The notes below the pieces were generated by a model that ran no database searches, was not told the origin of the DNA, and worked only from the letters and a program-made list of their open reading frames with translations. The position numbers were made by a program, and so were the translations under genes. Positions 8,713 through 18,171 of a stretch of 64,000 nucleotides of DNA are shown here, in pieces (position 1 is the first letter of the stretch; each line of letters starts with the position of its first letter). The stretch comes from Hyphomonadaceae bacterium BL14 (GTDB lineage: Bacteria > Pseudomonadota > Alphaproteobacteria > Caulobacterales > Maricaulaceae). Location of the stretch: contig CP091242.1 of the NCBI GenBank assembly GCA_027627705.1, forward strand, positions 608,076 to 672,075. The letters run 5' to 3'.

Positions 8713-9341
8713 ACCTGCCCGCTTGGCCTTGCCCGGCAGGCCTCGCGCCACGCGGCCAGCGCCTCCAGCTCCGGTGCAGGCTCCATCTTCACCCACCCTG
8801 CAAAATCCACGAAGACCAGGGCGGAGATGTCGGCGAAGCTGAAGGCGTCCCCCGCGAGCCAGGGGGTGTCGCGCAGGCGTTCGTCAAGAACCGTGAAAAA
8901 CCGCTGGCCGCGGGCGCGGCCGCGGTCGGCAAGCTCGGGGATTTGCGCAACCGGGTCCGGGCCCGGCAGAGCGCGGTCTTTGAGGGCCTTGGAGGTGTTG
9001 CGCAACACCTCCATGATCGCCATCAGGCCTTCGCTCTCCACCCGCCAGACCCATTCCGCCGTGCGCGCCTGCTCCAGGGGCGACCGGCCCAGCAAAGGCG
9101 GGTCGGGATAGAGCGCTTCGAGATAGCGCACGATGGCCGCGTTATCGCACAGCGCCTCGCCCTCTTCGGTCACCAGGACCGGCACGGTGCAACGCGGATT
9201 GATGGTCTGGAATTCCGGGGCGAAGTGCGCGCCGGAGCGCAGATCAATCTCCACCCGCGCCACATCCACGCGCTTTTCCGCGATCACCATGCGCGCGCGC
9301 CGGGGCGAGGGGGCGGTGGCGCAGTCATAGAAAGTCATCAT
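8709..9341 (-). CDS. Glutathione S-transferase family protein
   Basis: A 210-residue cytoplasmic GST. The N-terminal thioredoxin fold begins MTFYDCATAPSPRR, with the possible catalytic Cys/Ser region in the first 15 residues. It contains the cis-proline motif (CTVPVLVTEEG), the glutathione-contacting DNAAIVRYLE segment and an all-helical C-terminal domain ending ...AWREACRARPSG. Its start lies 20 bases downstream of the amidase stop on the same strand, so the two form a likely operon. The substrate is not predictable. Confidence 0.88.
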   Translation of the reverse strand: MMTFYDCATAPSPRRARMVIAEKRVDVARVEIDLRSGAHFAPEFQTINPRCTVPVLVTEEGEALCDNAAIVRYLEALYPDPPLLGRSPLEQARTAEWVWRVESEGLMAIMEVLRNTSKALKDRALPGPDPVAQIPELADRGRARGQRFFTVLDERLRDTPWLAGDAFSFADISALVFVDFAGWVKMEPAPELEALAAWREACRARPSGQV

Positions 9342-9360
9342 CGGGATCAGGCTCCGCGTG

Positions 9361-11100
9361 TCAGGAAAATTGCGCCGGGCGCTCGTCCGCGACGCCCAGG
9401 CGTGCCTCGATGGCGGTGCCCAGCGCGAGGATCACGCCCTCTTCATGGAGCGGCGCCCACAGGCTGGTGGCGTAAGGCACGCGGTGCAAGATGCCGCTTT
9501 CATCGGCCGGCTGGCCGAAAATCGTGCGCGTGGGCGCCTCGGTGAAGCCCGATCGGAAGGCCAGCTGGGGGTGGCCGGTATAATTGGTGATCAGCAGCAT
9601 CGCCCCGGCGAAGTTCGGCCCGATCACGGCGTCGAGGTCTGCAAACCGGGCATCCATCATCTCCATGGCCTCGCGGCGCAGCCGGTCGGCATTGATGAGA
9701 TCCACCGCAGACAGAAAGCGCGTGCGCCGCCAGGTATTGGGCCAGGCCGCATCATCCTGCCAGCGCAGGCGGTCATCCAGGTCCTGCAGCGTCAGATGCT
9801 CGAAGGCTGCGGCCGCCTCGGCCTCAAGCTGCATCAGCATGGCGTCCCAGGGCCGGTCATCGACCTCGAACGGGACCAGCGTCACGCCCAGGCTGCGCGC
9901 CGCCTCCAGCGCGGCCCGGTCGGGATCGGCGGCACCTTCAAACCAGCTTGCGTTATAGCCGACGCGCAAGCCGGAAAGGTCGCGGGCGAAATCGGCTTCA
10001 AAGCCGGTATCGCGGCTGGCCGGATCGCCGTCATCGCCGCCATTGATCGCGGCCAGCACCAGCGCCGCGTCGGGCACCGAGCGCACGATGGGGCCGATCT
10101 TGTCGAGCGACCAGCACAGCGCCATGGCACCGGTGCGCGCCACCCGCCCGAACGTGGGCCGCAGGCCGGTCGATCCGCAGCGGTGCGAGGGCGAAACGAT
10201 GGAGCCCAGCGTCTCGGTCCCGATGGCAAAGGCGCACAGGGCCGCCGCCGTGGCCGAGGCCGGACCGGCCGAGGAGCCGGAGCTGCCTTCCGCCGGATTG
10301 AACGGATTGCGCGTCACCCCGTCATACCAGATATCGCCATACGCGATCGCCCCGCTGGTCGCCTTGCCCAGCAGCACCGCGCCTGCAGCGTCCAGACGCC
10401 GGGCGATCACCGCTGTTTCGCCGCCGATGCGGTCCGCATACACGCTGGCGCCCCAGGTGGCGGGCAGGCCTTCGACGTCGATAATGTCCTTGAGCGCATA
10501 GGGCACGCCATGCAGGGGTCCGCGCACCTGGCCCGCCGCGCGTTCGCTGTCGCGGGCGGCGGCTTCGGCACGGGCGCGGTCCGCGCTGACATGGACGAAG
10601 CATTCCAGCTGCCCGGCGTGGGCCTCGATGCGGGCCAGATAAATCTCGGTCAGCTGCACGCTGGTGATGGCGCCGGACGCCATCCAGCCGGCGAGGCGCC
10701 AGACCGGCGCATAGGCGATGCCGGCCGGATCGGACGGCAGGGGACCGGGATCAGCCGGCAGGCCGCTGACGGCATTGGCCTGTTCGCGAAACGTGCGTCC
10801 GGGCAGGCGCGGATCAAAGATCAGGCCCGGATGCAGGCCATTGGGTTTTTCCAGGGCGCGCAGGCGTTCGGCGCGCGCCTGCCACGCCTCCAGCCCGGTC
10901 AGCATCTGCGCGCGCTCGGCCGGTGTGTAGGCCACGCCCGACAGCGTTTCGGCGCAGGCCAGCGTCTGTGCGCTCAGACCTTCGGGGCGCCCAGGGGCGG
11001 GCTGGGAACAGGCGGCGAGCGCACCGCCTGCGCCGGCGCCGGCCATCAGGGCGAGCACGCCGCGGCGTGTCGCGCGTGGATCAGGCATGTGTTTGGTCAT
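9361..11100 (-). CDS. Tat-exported lipoprotein amidase (amidase signature family)
   Basis: A 579-residue amidase. The N-terminus has a twin-arginine motif (RATRRGVLALMAG) followed by a lipobox (LAAC), so the enzyme is likely exported folded and lipid-anchored. The Ser-cisSer-Lys triad region is complete: the lysine in GVPYALKDIIDVEG and the serines in GSSGSSAGPASAT. Such enzymes hydrolyse carboxamides, often from peptides or xenobiotics. The ATG at 11100 is used because upstream in-frame codons lie before the Tat signal. The gene starts 222 bp from the divergent four-TM protein gene and is followed by the GST gene. The exact substrate is unknown. Confidence 0.88.
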   Translation of the reverse strand: MTKHMPDPRATRRGVLALMAGAGAGGALAACSQPAPGRPEGLSAQTLACAETLSGVAYTPAERAQMLTGLEAWQARAERLRALEKPNGLHPGLIFDPRLPGRTFREQANAVSGLPADPGPLPSDPAGIAYAPVWRLAGWMASGAITSVQLTEIYLARIEAHAGQLECFVHVSADRARAEAAARDSERAAGQVRGPLHGVPYALKDIIDVEGLPATWGASVYADRIGGETAVIARRLDAAGAVLLGKATSGAIAYGDIWYDGVTRNPFNPAEGSSGSSAGPASATAAALCAFAIGTETLGSIVSPSHRCGSTGLRPTFGRVARTGAMALCWSLDKIGPIVRSVPDAALVLAAINGGDDGDPASRDTGFEADFARDLSGLRVGYNASWFEGAADPDRAALEAARSLGVTLVPFEVDDRPWDAMLMQLEAEAAAAFEHLTLQDLDDRLRWQDDAAWPNTWRRTRFLSAVDLINADRLRREAMEMMDARFADLDAVIGPNFAGAMLLITNYTGHPQLAFRSGFTEAPTRTIFGQPADESGILHRVPYATSLWAPLHEEGVILALGTAIEARLGVADERPAQFS

Positions 11101-11322
11101 GGCGGCGTCCCCTGTGTGTCCCTGTTCACCGGGCATTCACCCGGCGCGGCGTTAAGGTTCATGAACGGCTGCATTGCGGCGGGCGTCAAGTCATCGGGCT
11201 CAAAACCCAATTGTGGCGGGAATGGCGCAAAATTCTTCAAAGACTGCCTTCGTTCTGGACGATTCTGCTGTTTGGTTAATGCACGGGCGCTGGGTGTCTT
11301 CCGACTGTCAAAGGGGCTGAAT

Positions 11323-12294
11323 ATGCGTGATGGAATCAATAGCCGGCAAGGCCAGAGGCCGCGTTATCTGGCACCGGGCCAGACCGCGGATACGCAAGGA
11401 CCGGACGGGCTGACGCTGGATGCGCGCCCCGGGGTCGACAACCGGCTGGACGCGGCGTGGAAGAATGCGGCAGCCGCGTTTTCCGCCTACACCGACTTTC
11501 GCGCCCGCCACAAGGTGACGCGCGCGGCGTCCTATCCGGACAGCCACATCATGCATTTCTCGATTCTGGCCGCCCTGGTGCTGTTCGAGGGGCTGGCCAA
11601 TGCGTATTTCTTCTCCAAGGGCTCGGATCTGGGCCTGCTGGGCGGGTGGATCCAGGCGATCACCGTGGCCTTCACCAATGTCATCGCGGCCTTCTTCCTG
11701 ATCGGTTTTCTGGGCCTGCGCCTGTTGCAGAACCCGGTCAGCCGGCCCTTCTCCTTCTGGGTGGCGGTGGTGGGCGTGCCGCTGGCGGTGGCCTTCATCG
11801 TGTTCCTGAACTTCTCGGCCGCGCACTACCGCGACCTCTTGGAGCTGCAGGCTGCGGCGATGGTGATGACCGGCGAGTTTGCGCCCAATGGCGAGATTCT
11901 CACCCCGGTGACCCGCGCGCTGACCTTCCAGCCGTTCGAGACGCTCGAAGCCCTGTTGCTGTTTATCCTGGGCATCACGTTTGCCGCCATTGCCGCGTTC
12001 AAGGGTGCCACGTTTGACGATTCCCTGATCGGCTATGGCGCGGTACAGCGCCGGGCGGTGGCGGCCTCGGCCCATCTGTCTGAAGTGATGAAGCGTCAAT
12101 ACCGCAAGGAAGACGCGGACCTGCGCACGCTGGAGCTGGCCGAGGGCCTCAAGATCGACATGGACGAGTTCTTCGCCCGCGACTATGCCGGCTCTGCGGC
12201 GCGCTATGAGCGCATGGCGCAGGGCAAGGCCGGGCCCGCGAACGGGCCGGACACGGCCTATGACTCCGAGCCGCCGCCTTACGTGCGCCGCTAG
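11323..12294 (+). CDS. Conserved four-TM membrane protein of unknown function
   Basis: A 323-residue protein I cannot assign to a named family. After ~75 polar residues there are four predicted membrane segments (roughly residues 85-105, 110-140, 145-170 and 205-230), then a C-terminal cytoplasmic region rich in charged helices that could form a coiled coil. The real start is the ATG at 11323, with AAGGGG 6 bases upstream; the same frame is open for ~2 kb further upstream only because of GC bias opposite the amidase gene. The gene is followed after 87 bp by a membrane-anchored vWA-like protein, and the two probably act together. Confidence 0.75.
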   Translation: MRDGINSRQGQRPRYLAPGQTADTQGPDGLTLDARPGVDNRLDAAWKNAAAAFSAYTDFRARHKVTRAASYPDSHIMHFSILAALVLFEGLANAYFFSKGSDLGLLGGWIQAITVAFTNVIAAFFLIGFLGLRLLQNPVSRPFSFWVAVVGVPLAVAFIVFLNFSAAHYRDLLELQAAAMVMTGEFAPNGEILTPVTRALTFQPFETLEALLLFILGITFAAIAAFKGATFDDSLIGYGAVQRRAVAASAHLSEVMKRQYRKEDADLRTLELAEGLKIDMDEFFARDYAGSAARYERMAQGKAGPANGPDTAYDSEPPPYVRR

Positions 12295-12309
12295 GCCGAA
12301 TGTGACGGG

Positions 12310-12334
12310 CCGGGGCTGGCGCTGAGCGCCCCGG
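12310..12334 (+). other. GC-rich hairpin between the membrane protein and vWA-like genes
   Basis: The inverted repeat CCGG...GGCGC-TGA-GCGCC-CCGG forms a strong stem with a 3-base loop in the 87-bp gap. There is no T-tract, so it could attenuate transcription or stabilise an mRNA end. Confidence 0.35.
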
Positions 12335-12381
12335 TGCCCCATGCTCACAGTTAACGCCAGCGGACGACGGGGGAGTACGCC

Positions 12382-13173
12382 ATGCGCTCGAAAGACCTGA
12401 TAGGCTTTTTCAACATAGCCGTGGTGATCGGGATGCTGGGCGCGATCAGCTATGCGGCGATCAGCCTGCAGCCTGCGGAATACGATCCCGAGACGCTGTG
12501 CCTGGCCGGCGAGACCCCGCCCCATGTGGTGGTCATGATCGACCGCACCGAAGTGATCTACACCCCCGCCCAGGCCGACCAGATCCGCCAGACCATTGTG
12601 AACGCGCGCAATGGCCTGGCCATTGGCGAGCGCCTGTCGGTGTATGAGCTCAATCATCGCGGCGAGATCCGCAACACCAACCGGTTCTCGGTGTGCAATC
12701 CGGGCCGCGGCGACCAGATCAACCCGCTCTACCGCAACCCCCAGCGCGTGCAGGCGCGCTACGAGGCTCTGTTCGACCGGCCGCTGGACGCGGCGCTGGA
12801 AGGCCTGTTCGACCTGATTGAGTCGCCCATCACCCCGCTGCTGGAATCGCTGGCCGAGCTGACCACCCGGCCTGAGTTCGACCCCACCGTTCCGCGCCGG
12901 CGCATCGTGCTGATCTCCGACATGTTCCAGAACACGCGGCTCTACACCGTCTACAGCCCGACGCGCCAGGATTTGCGCAACCGCCTGCCCGCCCCCGATC
13001 AGGTGGCGCAGGCCATCCGCAATGAATACGGCGACGGGCTGCGCGGGCTGGAGCTGGACGTCTATTACGTGGACCAGCCCGGCTGGAACGCCGAGGAACG
13101 CACCCTCATCCGCGCCCACTGGCAGGCGGTGTTCGTCGAGCTGGGCGTGCGGGATCGCTGGACGGAGTTTTGA
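12382..13173 (+). CDS. Membrane-anchored vWA-like protein
   Basis: A 263-residue protein with one N-terminal membrane anchor (residues ~10-32), the rest probably outside the membrane. The body resembles a von Willebrand A / Rossmann fold: a hydrophobic strand ending in an Asp (VVVMIDRTE) at the place of the MIDAS loop, then helices, and a later strand ending RIVLISDMFQNT. The MIDAS Ser residues are replaced, so metal binding is doubtful. The CNPGRG motif and two Cys residues are further landmarks. It follows the four-TM protein gene in the same direction. The function is unknown; a complex of the two proteins is inferred from adjacency. Confidence 0.7.
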   Translation: MRSKDLIGFFNIAVVIGMLGAISYAAISLQPAEYDPETLCLAGETPPHVVVMIDRTEVIYTPAQADQIRQTIVNARNGLAIGERLSVYELNHRGEIRNTNRFSVCNPGRGDQINPLYRNPQRVQARYEALFDRPLDAALEGLFDLIESPITPLLESLAELTTRPEFDPTVPRRRIVLISDMFQNTRLYTVYSPTRQDLRNRLPAPDQVAQAIRNEYGDGLRGLELDVYYVDQPGWNAEERTLIRAHWQAVFVELGVRDRWTEF

Positions 13174-13222
13174 GGGGGCACGGAAGAACGCACATCCTCA
13201 AGCTTTGCTGAGGCACCCAGCC

Positions 13223-14359
13223 TCACCCCCGCCCCAGCGCCTCCAGCACATCCCCGATCAGATCGTCGGCCGCTTCGATGCCGCAGGACAGGCGCACCAG
13301 ATCGTCCGGGGTGGGGCTCAACGGGCCTTCGATGGGTTTGCGGTGTTCGATCAGGCTTTCCACCCCGCCAATCGACGTGGCCTGGATGAAGACATGGGTG
13401 CTGGCGCACAGGCGCGCAGCGGCTTGCGCGCCGCCTTTCAGGCGGATCGATAAAAGTCCGCCAAACCCGCCGGTCATCTGGCGTGCGGCGATGGCGTGTC
13501 CGGGATGGCCGGGCAGGCCGGGATAGAGCACGTGGGAGACGGCCGCATGGCCGGTCAGCGCCTGCGCCAGCTGCAGGGCATTAGCGCTCTGGCGGTCAAA
13601 CCGCACGAACAGGGTGCGCAGGCCCCGGATCAGCAGCCAGGATTCAAACGCGCCGGGCACGGCGCCGGTGAGGCTGTGATGATCACACAGCGCCTGCCAG
13701 CGTTCGTCCTGCGCGCGGGTGACTACCGCGCCCGCCAGCACATCGCTGTGGCCGTTGAGATATTTGGTGGCTGAATGCATCACCAGATCGGCGCCCAGAT
13801 CCAGCGCGCGCGTGGTGCAGGGCGGGGCGCAGGTGCCGTCGACGGCCAGTACCGCGCCGGCGCCATGGGCGATGTCAGCGGCGCGCGCGATATCCACCAG
13901 CGACCAGAGCGGGTTGGCCGGCGTCTCGATCCACACCAGCTCCGTCGTGCCCGGGCGCACGGCGTCGGCCAGCGCATCGGGATCGTCCGGATCGAACAGG
14001 GTAAGGGTGAGGGCGCCTTTGGCTTCCAGATGCTGGAGGAGCTTCTTCGCCCCGTAATACATCTTGGTCTGCGCCACCACATGGGCACCAGGTTTCAATG
14101 TGGCGAACACCGCCATGGCGGCCGCCAGCCCCGAGGCGAACAGGCGCGCGCCCGCGCCGCCTTCCAGCGCGGCGAGGATGTCCGCGGCATGGGCCTGGGT
14201 CGGGCCTTCCGGGCGCAGATAATCATGGGCGCCGATCAGGGCGTTGCCGGTGCCCCGCGCATAGGTGGTCGCGGTGTGGATGGGCGGGATCACCGCGCCG
14301 GTTTCGGCATCGATCCGGTGCAGCGCCTGCGCGGCGAGGGTTTCGGGGCGTTTAGCCAT
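13223..14359 (-). CDS. metC: Cystathionine beta-lyase (Cys/Met metabolism PLP enzyme)
   Basis: A 378-residue PLP enzyme of the Cys/Met metabolism family, which cleaves cystathionine to homocysteine, pyruvate and ammonia. Visible features are the substrate loop with [11 protein letters not shown] near the N-terminus, the cofactor-contacting [13 protein letters not shown] and the PLP lysine in [16 protein letters not shown]. The size fits MetC. Gamma-lyase or gamma-synthase activity cannot be excluded from sequence alone. The start overlaps the hemB stop by 8 bases on the same strand, suggesting coupled translation. Confidence 0.85.
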   Translation of the reverse strand: MAKRPETLAAQALHRIDAETGAVIPPIHTATTYARGTGNALIGAHDYLRPEGPTQAHAADILAALEGGAGARLFASGLAAAMAVFATLKPGAHVVAQTKMYYGAKKLLQHLEAKGALTLTLFDPDDPDALADAVRPGTTELVWIETPANPLWSLVDIARAADIAHGAGAVLAVDGTCAPPCTTRALDLGADLVMHSATKYLNGHSDVLAGAVVTRAQDERWQALCDHHSLTGAVPGAFESWLLIRGLRTLFVRFDRQSANALQLAQALTGHAAVSHVLYPGLPGHPGHAIAARQMTGGFGGLLSIRLKGGAQAAARLCASTHVFIQATSIGGVESLIEHRKPIEGPLSPTPDDLVRLSCGIEAADDLIGDVLEALGRG

Positions 14360-15335
14360 TGAGGATTTTCGCCGCCCTCGGCGCGAAATACGTCAGCACG
14401 CCGTCTGCGCCGGCCCGTTTGAACGCCAGCAGGCTTTCCAGCATCGCCCGCTCGCCATCGATCCAGCCATTGGCGGCGGCGGCCTGGATCATGGCGTACT
14501 CACCAGAGACCTGGAACACATAGGTGGGCAGGGCGAAGGCGCTCTTCACCCGCGCCACGATGTCGAGATAGGGCATGCCCGGCTTGACCATCACCATGTC
14601 GGCGCCCTCGGCGATGTCGAGCTCCACCTCGCGCAGGGCCTCGTCGGTATTGGCCGGGTCCATCTGATAGGTCTTCTTGTCGCCTTTCAGCGCCACCGAG
14701 CTGCCGATGGCGTCGCGATAGGGGCCGTAGAAGGCCGAGGCGTATTTGGCCGCGTAGGACAGGATCATCACATGCTGGAAGCCTTCGGCGTCCAGCGCTG
14801 CACGGATGGCGCCCACGCGCCCGTCCATCATGTCGGACGGGGCGATCACGTCGCAGCCGGCCCGCGCCTGGGTCAGGGCCTGCGCGCACAGGCGCTCCAC
14901 CGTGGCGTCGTTCACGATCACCCCGTTCTCAAGCAGCCCGTCATGGCCGTGATCGGTGAAGGGATCGAGCGCCACATCGCAGATGATACCCACCTCGGGC
15001 GCGGCGTCCTTCATCGCCTTGATCGCGTGAGCCACCAGACCGTCGGGATTGTCTGCCTCGCTGCCGTGCGCATTCTTTCTGGCGGCGTCCACATTGGGAA
15101 ACACGGCGATGGCCGGAATGCCCAGGGCGCGCGCCTCCACAGCGGCTTTGGCCGCATCGGCCACGGTGAGCCGCGTGACACCGGGCATGGAGGCCACCGG
15201 TTCGCTGTGCGCCTTGTCGGTGACCACCAGCGTCCAGATCAGATCGTCCGGGGTCAGATTGTTCTCGCGCATCAGCCGGCGCGACCAGTCATGCTGGCGC
15301 ATGCGGCGCAGACGGGTGGTGGGAAACTGGGCCAT
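14352..15335 (-). CDS. hemB: Delta-aminolevulinic acid dehydratase (porphobilinogen synthase)
   Basis: A 327-residue HemB, which condenses two 5-aminolevulinate molecules to porphobilinogen in haem synthesis. The two active-site lysine regions are visible: [16 protein letters not shown] and [10 protein letters not shown]. The metal-site motif [15 protein letters not shown] has the Asp-type pattern of Mg-dependent enzymes and not the triple-Cys zinc site. The C-terminal [11 protein letters not shown] is typical. The length is normal and the gene is complete. It overlaps metC at its 3' end. Confidence 0.95.
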   Translation of the reverse strand: MAQFPTTRLRRMRQHDWSRRLMRENNLTPDDLIWTLVVTDKAHSEPVASMPGVTRLTVADAAKAAVEARALGIPAIAVFPNVDAARKNAHGSEADNPDGLVAHAIKAMKDAAPEVGIICDVALDPFTDHGHDGLLENGVIVNDATVERLCAQALTQARAGCDVIAPSDMMDGRVGAIRAALDAEGFQHVMILSYAAKYASAFYGPYRDAIGSSVALKGDKKTYQMDPANTDEALREVELDIAEGADMVMVKPGMPYLDIVARVKSAFALPTYVFQVSGEYAMIQAAAANGWIDGERAMLESLLAFKRAGADGVLTYFAPRAAKILNG

Positions 15336-15413
15336 GTCGGTGTATCTCGCGTTGCGAAGCTTTGGTTGGCGCAGAACACCCGGCGGCGCGCCCCTTGTCT
15401 AGGAGGTTTTCCC

Positions 15414-16550
15414 ATGCGGTTCGAACTCACAGAAGATCAGGCGATGATCCAGGACGCCGCGCGCAAGTTCGCCGACGACCGGCTCAAACCCCATGCCGCC
15501 AGCTGGGACGAGGAAAAGCATTTCCCTGTCGATGTGCTCAAAGAAAGCGCCGCCATGGGGTTTGCCGGCATCTACACGCGCGAGGATGTGGGCGGATCGG
15601 GCCTGAGCCGGGTGGATGCGGCGCTGATCTTCGAACAGCTCTCGCGCGGGTGCGTGTCCACGGCCGCCTTCATCTCCATCCACAACATGGTCAGCTGGAT
15701 GATCGACAGCTGGGGCGATGAGGACCAGCGCCAGCGCTGGCTGCCGAAACTGACCGCCATGGACATGATTGGCTCCTACTGCCTGACCGAGCCGGGCTCC
15801 GGCTCTGACGCGGCCAGCCTGCGCACCAAGGCGGTGCGTGATGGCGATGATTATGTGCTCAACGGCGCGAAAGCCTTCATCTCCGGCGCCGGGGCCAGCG
15901 ACCTCTACATCGTCATGTGCCGCACGGGCGGGGACGGTCCCAAAGGCGTGTCGGCCATCGTGGTGGAGAAGGACACGCCGGGGCTGTCGTTTGGTGCCAA
16001 TGAAAAGAAGATGGGCTGGAACTCCCAGCCCACTGCGGTCGTCAGCTTTGAAGACTGCCGCGTGCCTGTGGCCAACCGTCTGGGCGAGGAGGGGCAGGGC
16101 TTCCTGTTCGCCATGAACGGGCTCAATGGCGGGCGCATCAATATCGGCGCGTGCTCGCTGGGCGGGGCGGCGGAAGCCACGGACCTTGCCATCGCCTATG
16201 CGAAGGAACGCAGCCAGTTCGGCAAGGCGCTGGCCGAGTTCCAGGCCACCCAGTTCAAGCTCGCCGACATGGCCACCGAGCTGGAAGCGAGCCGGCTCAT
16301 GCTGCTGCGCGCCGCCGACGCGCTGGACCGCAAGGACCCGGCGGCACCCCAATACTGCGCCATGGCCAAGCGCTTCGCCACCGATCTGGGCTTCCGCATC
16401 GCCAATGAGGCGCTGCAGATTCATGGCGGGTACGGCTATCTCAAGGACTATCCGCTGGAACGCATCGTGCGCGATCTGCGCGTTCACCAGATTCTGGAAG
16501 GCACCAACGAGATCATGCGCGTGATCATCGCCAAGGATTTGCTGAAATAG
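15414..16550 (+). CDS. Acyl-CoA dehydrogenase, isobutyryl-CoA dehydrogenase-like
   Basis: A 378-residue flavin acyl-CoA dehydrogenase. It has the family signatures [14 protein letters not shown] (FAD/substrate loop), [20 protein letters not shown] and [20 protein letters not shown], with the catalytic glutamate expected in LEGTNEIMR near residue 365. The sequence resembles isobutyryl-CoA (ACAD8-type) dehydrogenases of valine breakdown, and a 3-hydroxyisobutyryl-CoA hydrolase gene lies 1.6 kb downstream. The start is fixed by AGGAGG 7 bases upstream of ATG 15414. The chain-length preference is inferred. Confidence 0.9.
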   Translation: MRFELTEDQAMIQDAARKFADDRLKPHAASWDEEKHFPVDVLKESAAMGFAGIYTREDVGGSGLSRVDAALIFEQLSRGCVSTAAFISIHNMVSWMIDSWGDEDQRQRWLPKLTAMDMIGSYCLTEPGSGSDAASLRTKAVRDGDDYVLNGAKAFISGAGASDLYIVMCRTGGDGPKGVSAIVVEKDTPGLSFGANEKKMGWNSQPTAVVSFEDCRVPVANRLGEEGQGFLFAMNGLNGGRINIGACSLGGAAEATDLAIAYAKERSQFGKALAEFQATQFKLADMATELEASRLMLLRAADALDRKDPAAPQYCAMAKRFATDLGFRIANEALQIHGGYGYLKDYPLERIVRDLRVHQILEGTNEIMRVIIAKDLLK

Positions 16551-16601
16551 CGTCAGGCGGCGCGGCTCGCCGAGCGGGGCAGGCTGATGCGCCAGGGCAG
16601 G

Positions 16602-17024
16602 TCAGCGCGCGTCGATCCAGGGATTGAGCACGGTCAGGCCTGCAGCCTTGAACGCACTGGCGTCACGTGACGCCACGGCGAACCCGTGGGCGCCTGCGAT
16701 CGCCGCAATATGGCCATCAGGTGTGGGGAAGCCCTGTCCGGCCGCGCGCGCCCGGATGGCGAGGTGGGCATAGTGCTGTGCCGCCGGCGTGTCGAACGGC
16801 AAAATGCGGCCGGCGAACTCGTCCAAGAGCGTATCGACGCGGGTCGCCAGAAGGGCCTTTCGTCTGCCGTCCGGCAGGACGCTAACACCGAACAGAAGTT
16901 CCGCCACTGTGACACTGGAAAGGAACAACGCTGCGCCGGCGTGCGCGTCCATCCACGCACAAACCAATGGGTGAGGTTCGGGCTTGATTGCCTCGGAAAC
17001 GACATTGGTGTCGAGGACGATCAT
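16602..17024 (-). CDS. PIN-domain toxin (VapC/FitB type)
   Basis: A 140-residue PIN-domain ribonuclease toxin. The acidic residues expected for the metal site are present: Asp in MIVLDTNVVSE, Glu in TVAELLFG, Asp in TPDGHIAAIA and Asp in VASRDASAF. The gene lies 12 bases downstream of its cognate ribbon-helix-helix antitoxin gene and is intact. Together they form a VapBC/FitAB module that is divergent from a second, damaged module of different type. Confidence 0.9.
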   Translation of the reverse strand: MIVLDTNVVSEAIKPEPHPLVCAWMDAHAGAALFLSSVTVAELLFGVSVLPDGRRKALLATRVDTLLDEFAGRILPFDTPAAQHYAHLAIRARAAGQGFPTPDGHIAAIAGAHGFAVASRDASAFKAAGLTVLNPWIDAR

Positions 17025-17036
17025 CGGATGCGTCTG

Positions 17037-17291
17037 TCAGTCAAACTTCATTGGCTCGGCCGGGCGCCTGTCGCGGACCTGCTCCAGCGCCTCGATATCA
17101 GCATTTGTCAGGCCCAATCTCCGGCTTGTCTCCGCCAATGCCGTGCCTAGCCCCACTCGTCCCTCGGGCAGCGCGGCGGCTTCAAGGATGGCGCGTATTT
17201 CCGCTTCCGTACTCCGATTGTTTTGCGCGGCGCGAATTTTCAGTGCGCGATGCACATCCTCGGGAAGATTGCGAATGGTGACAGCCGCCAT
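17037..17291 (-). CDS. Ribbon-helix-helix antitoxin (FitA type)
   Basis: An 84-residue antitoxin. The N-terminal ribbon (AAVTIRNLPEDVHRALKIRA) is followed by two helices ending near residue 40, then a C-terminal tail that would wrap the PIN toxin. Such proteins bind palindromes in their own promoter; a strong one lies 29 bases upstream at 17320-17347. The gene is followed directly by its toxin. Confidence 0.9.
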   Translation of the reverse strand: MAAVTIRNLPEDVHRALKIRAAQNNRSTEAEIRAILEAAALPEGRVGLGTALAETSRRLGLTNADIEALEQVRDRRPAEPMKFD

Positions 17292-17319
17292 GATGAGGCC
17301 CTCCAGAGCCTGTTAGCAA

Positions 17320-17347
17320 TGCTATCAATATGATATCAATGATAGCA
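17320..17347. promoter_or_regulatory. Palindromic operator shared by two divergent TA modules
   Basis: The arms TGCTATCA (17320-17327) and TGATAGCA (17340-17347) are perfect inverted repeats, and the centre holds a third perfect palindrome, TGATATCA (17331-17338). It is upstream of the FitA-type antitoxin on the minus strand and overlaps the likely start of the Phd-type antitoxin on the plus strand. It is the expected kind of binding site for the ribbon-helix-helix antitoxin. Confidence 0.7.
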
Positions 17348-17738
17348 CATATCAAGCCGGCGCCGGTAGTTGGGGGATCGAAAGCGGATGTTGGGCTCCT
17401 GCTTGTGCCGCCTGCTCGACGAGCTGCAGGAGACCGGCAAGCCGCGGGTGATCACCCGCCACGGCAAGCCGGTGGCGACGATCTATGGAACGCAGGCCCC
17501 CGGTGCCGCTCGCGGCGTGTCCGATGGCGACCGTCGGGCCCCGTTCGGGAATGAACCCGTGCCTCAGGCCGATCCCTACGCCGAGGCCAAAGCGATGCTC
17601 AAAGCGGATCCGGACTGGCGCAAATTATCAGGTCCGGAGCTGGTTGCTGCGATAAAGGCCCTACAGGCGGACATGAGACCCGACCCTGTGCTGGACGCCA
17701 TGAGCTGGGAAGAACGTAAGGAGCTGATACGCTCGTGA
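17339..17738 (+). pseudogene. Phd/YefM-type antitoxin, probably frameshifted near its N-terminus
   Basis: The body (LLDELQETGKPRVITRHGKPVA) is the conserved DNA-binding region of Phd/YefM antitoxins. The first strand and helix appear in a different frame, starting at ATG 17339 (MIAHIKPAPVV, then SKADVG), and join the body if one base is skipped between about 17393 and 17410. Without a frameshift, the only starts are a TTG at 17370 or an ATG at 17388, giving a truncated N-terminus. The 3' end overlaps the following PIN toxin gene (GTGA). Either the gene is decaying or the sequence has an indel error here. Confidence 0.65.
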
Positions 17739-18158
17739 CCGGGAGTTCAGAGCTGGTCGTCCTTGATGCGTCGGCCGCTGCGTCGTTCATTCTGCCGTCT
17801 CAACGTACACCAGCCGCCCAGACATTCCTGGATCGAGCTTCAAAAAGCTGATTTTGTCTCGCCCGACATATTTCTCTGGGAAACCCTGAACCTGATTTTG
17901 CGCCATGCCCGCTTCTATAGGCTCAACGTAGAACCAATGGTCTCCGCCCTTGATCTATTGAAGGTGGAATCCCGGCCCGGCCTCAGCCGCAAGGAAATGT
18001 TGGAGCTGATGGACCTGGGCCTGACTGAAAACCTCTCCCTCTTCGACGCCGCCTATCTCGCCCGTGCGCTGGACCTTGACGCCCCGCTGGCGACGCGCGA
18101 TGCGGGGTGGTTGCGCACTTCCGCCCTGGCGGGGGCGCCGTATCTTGACCTGCGCTGA
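17735..18158 (+). pseudogene. PIN-domain toxin (VapC), interrupted by a +1 frameshift in an A run
   Basis: From GTG 17735 the first frame encodes a PIN N-terminus (ELVVLDASAAASFILPS...) and stops at TGA 17849-17851. The remaining two thirds continue in another frame (KADFVSPDIFLWETLNLIL onward). Removing one A from the five-A run at 17842-17846 fuses both parts without loss: Asp in VLDASA, Glu in LWETLN, Asp in LFDAAYLA and Asp in LATRDAG are all kept. The lesion is therefore recent, a sequencing error, or a rare translational slippage site. Confidence 0.8.
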
Positions 18159-18171
18159 ACAGGACTGACCC

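Noticed and set aside
9358..11322. Long plus-strand open frame leading into the four-TM protein
   Set aside because: It lies opposite the amidase gene and is open only through GC bias. The real start with a ribosome site is ATG 11323.
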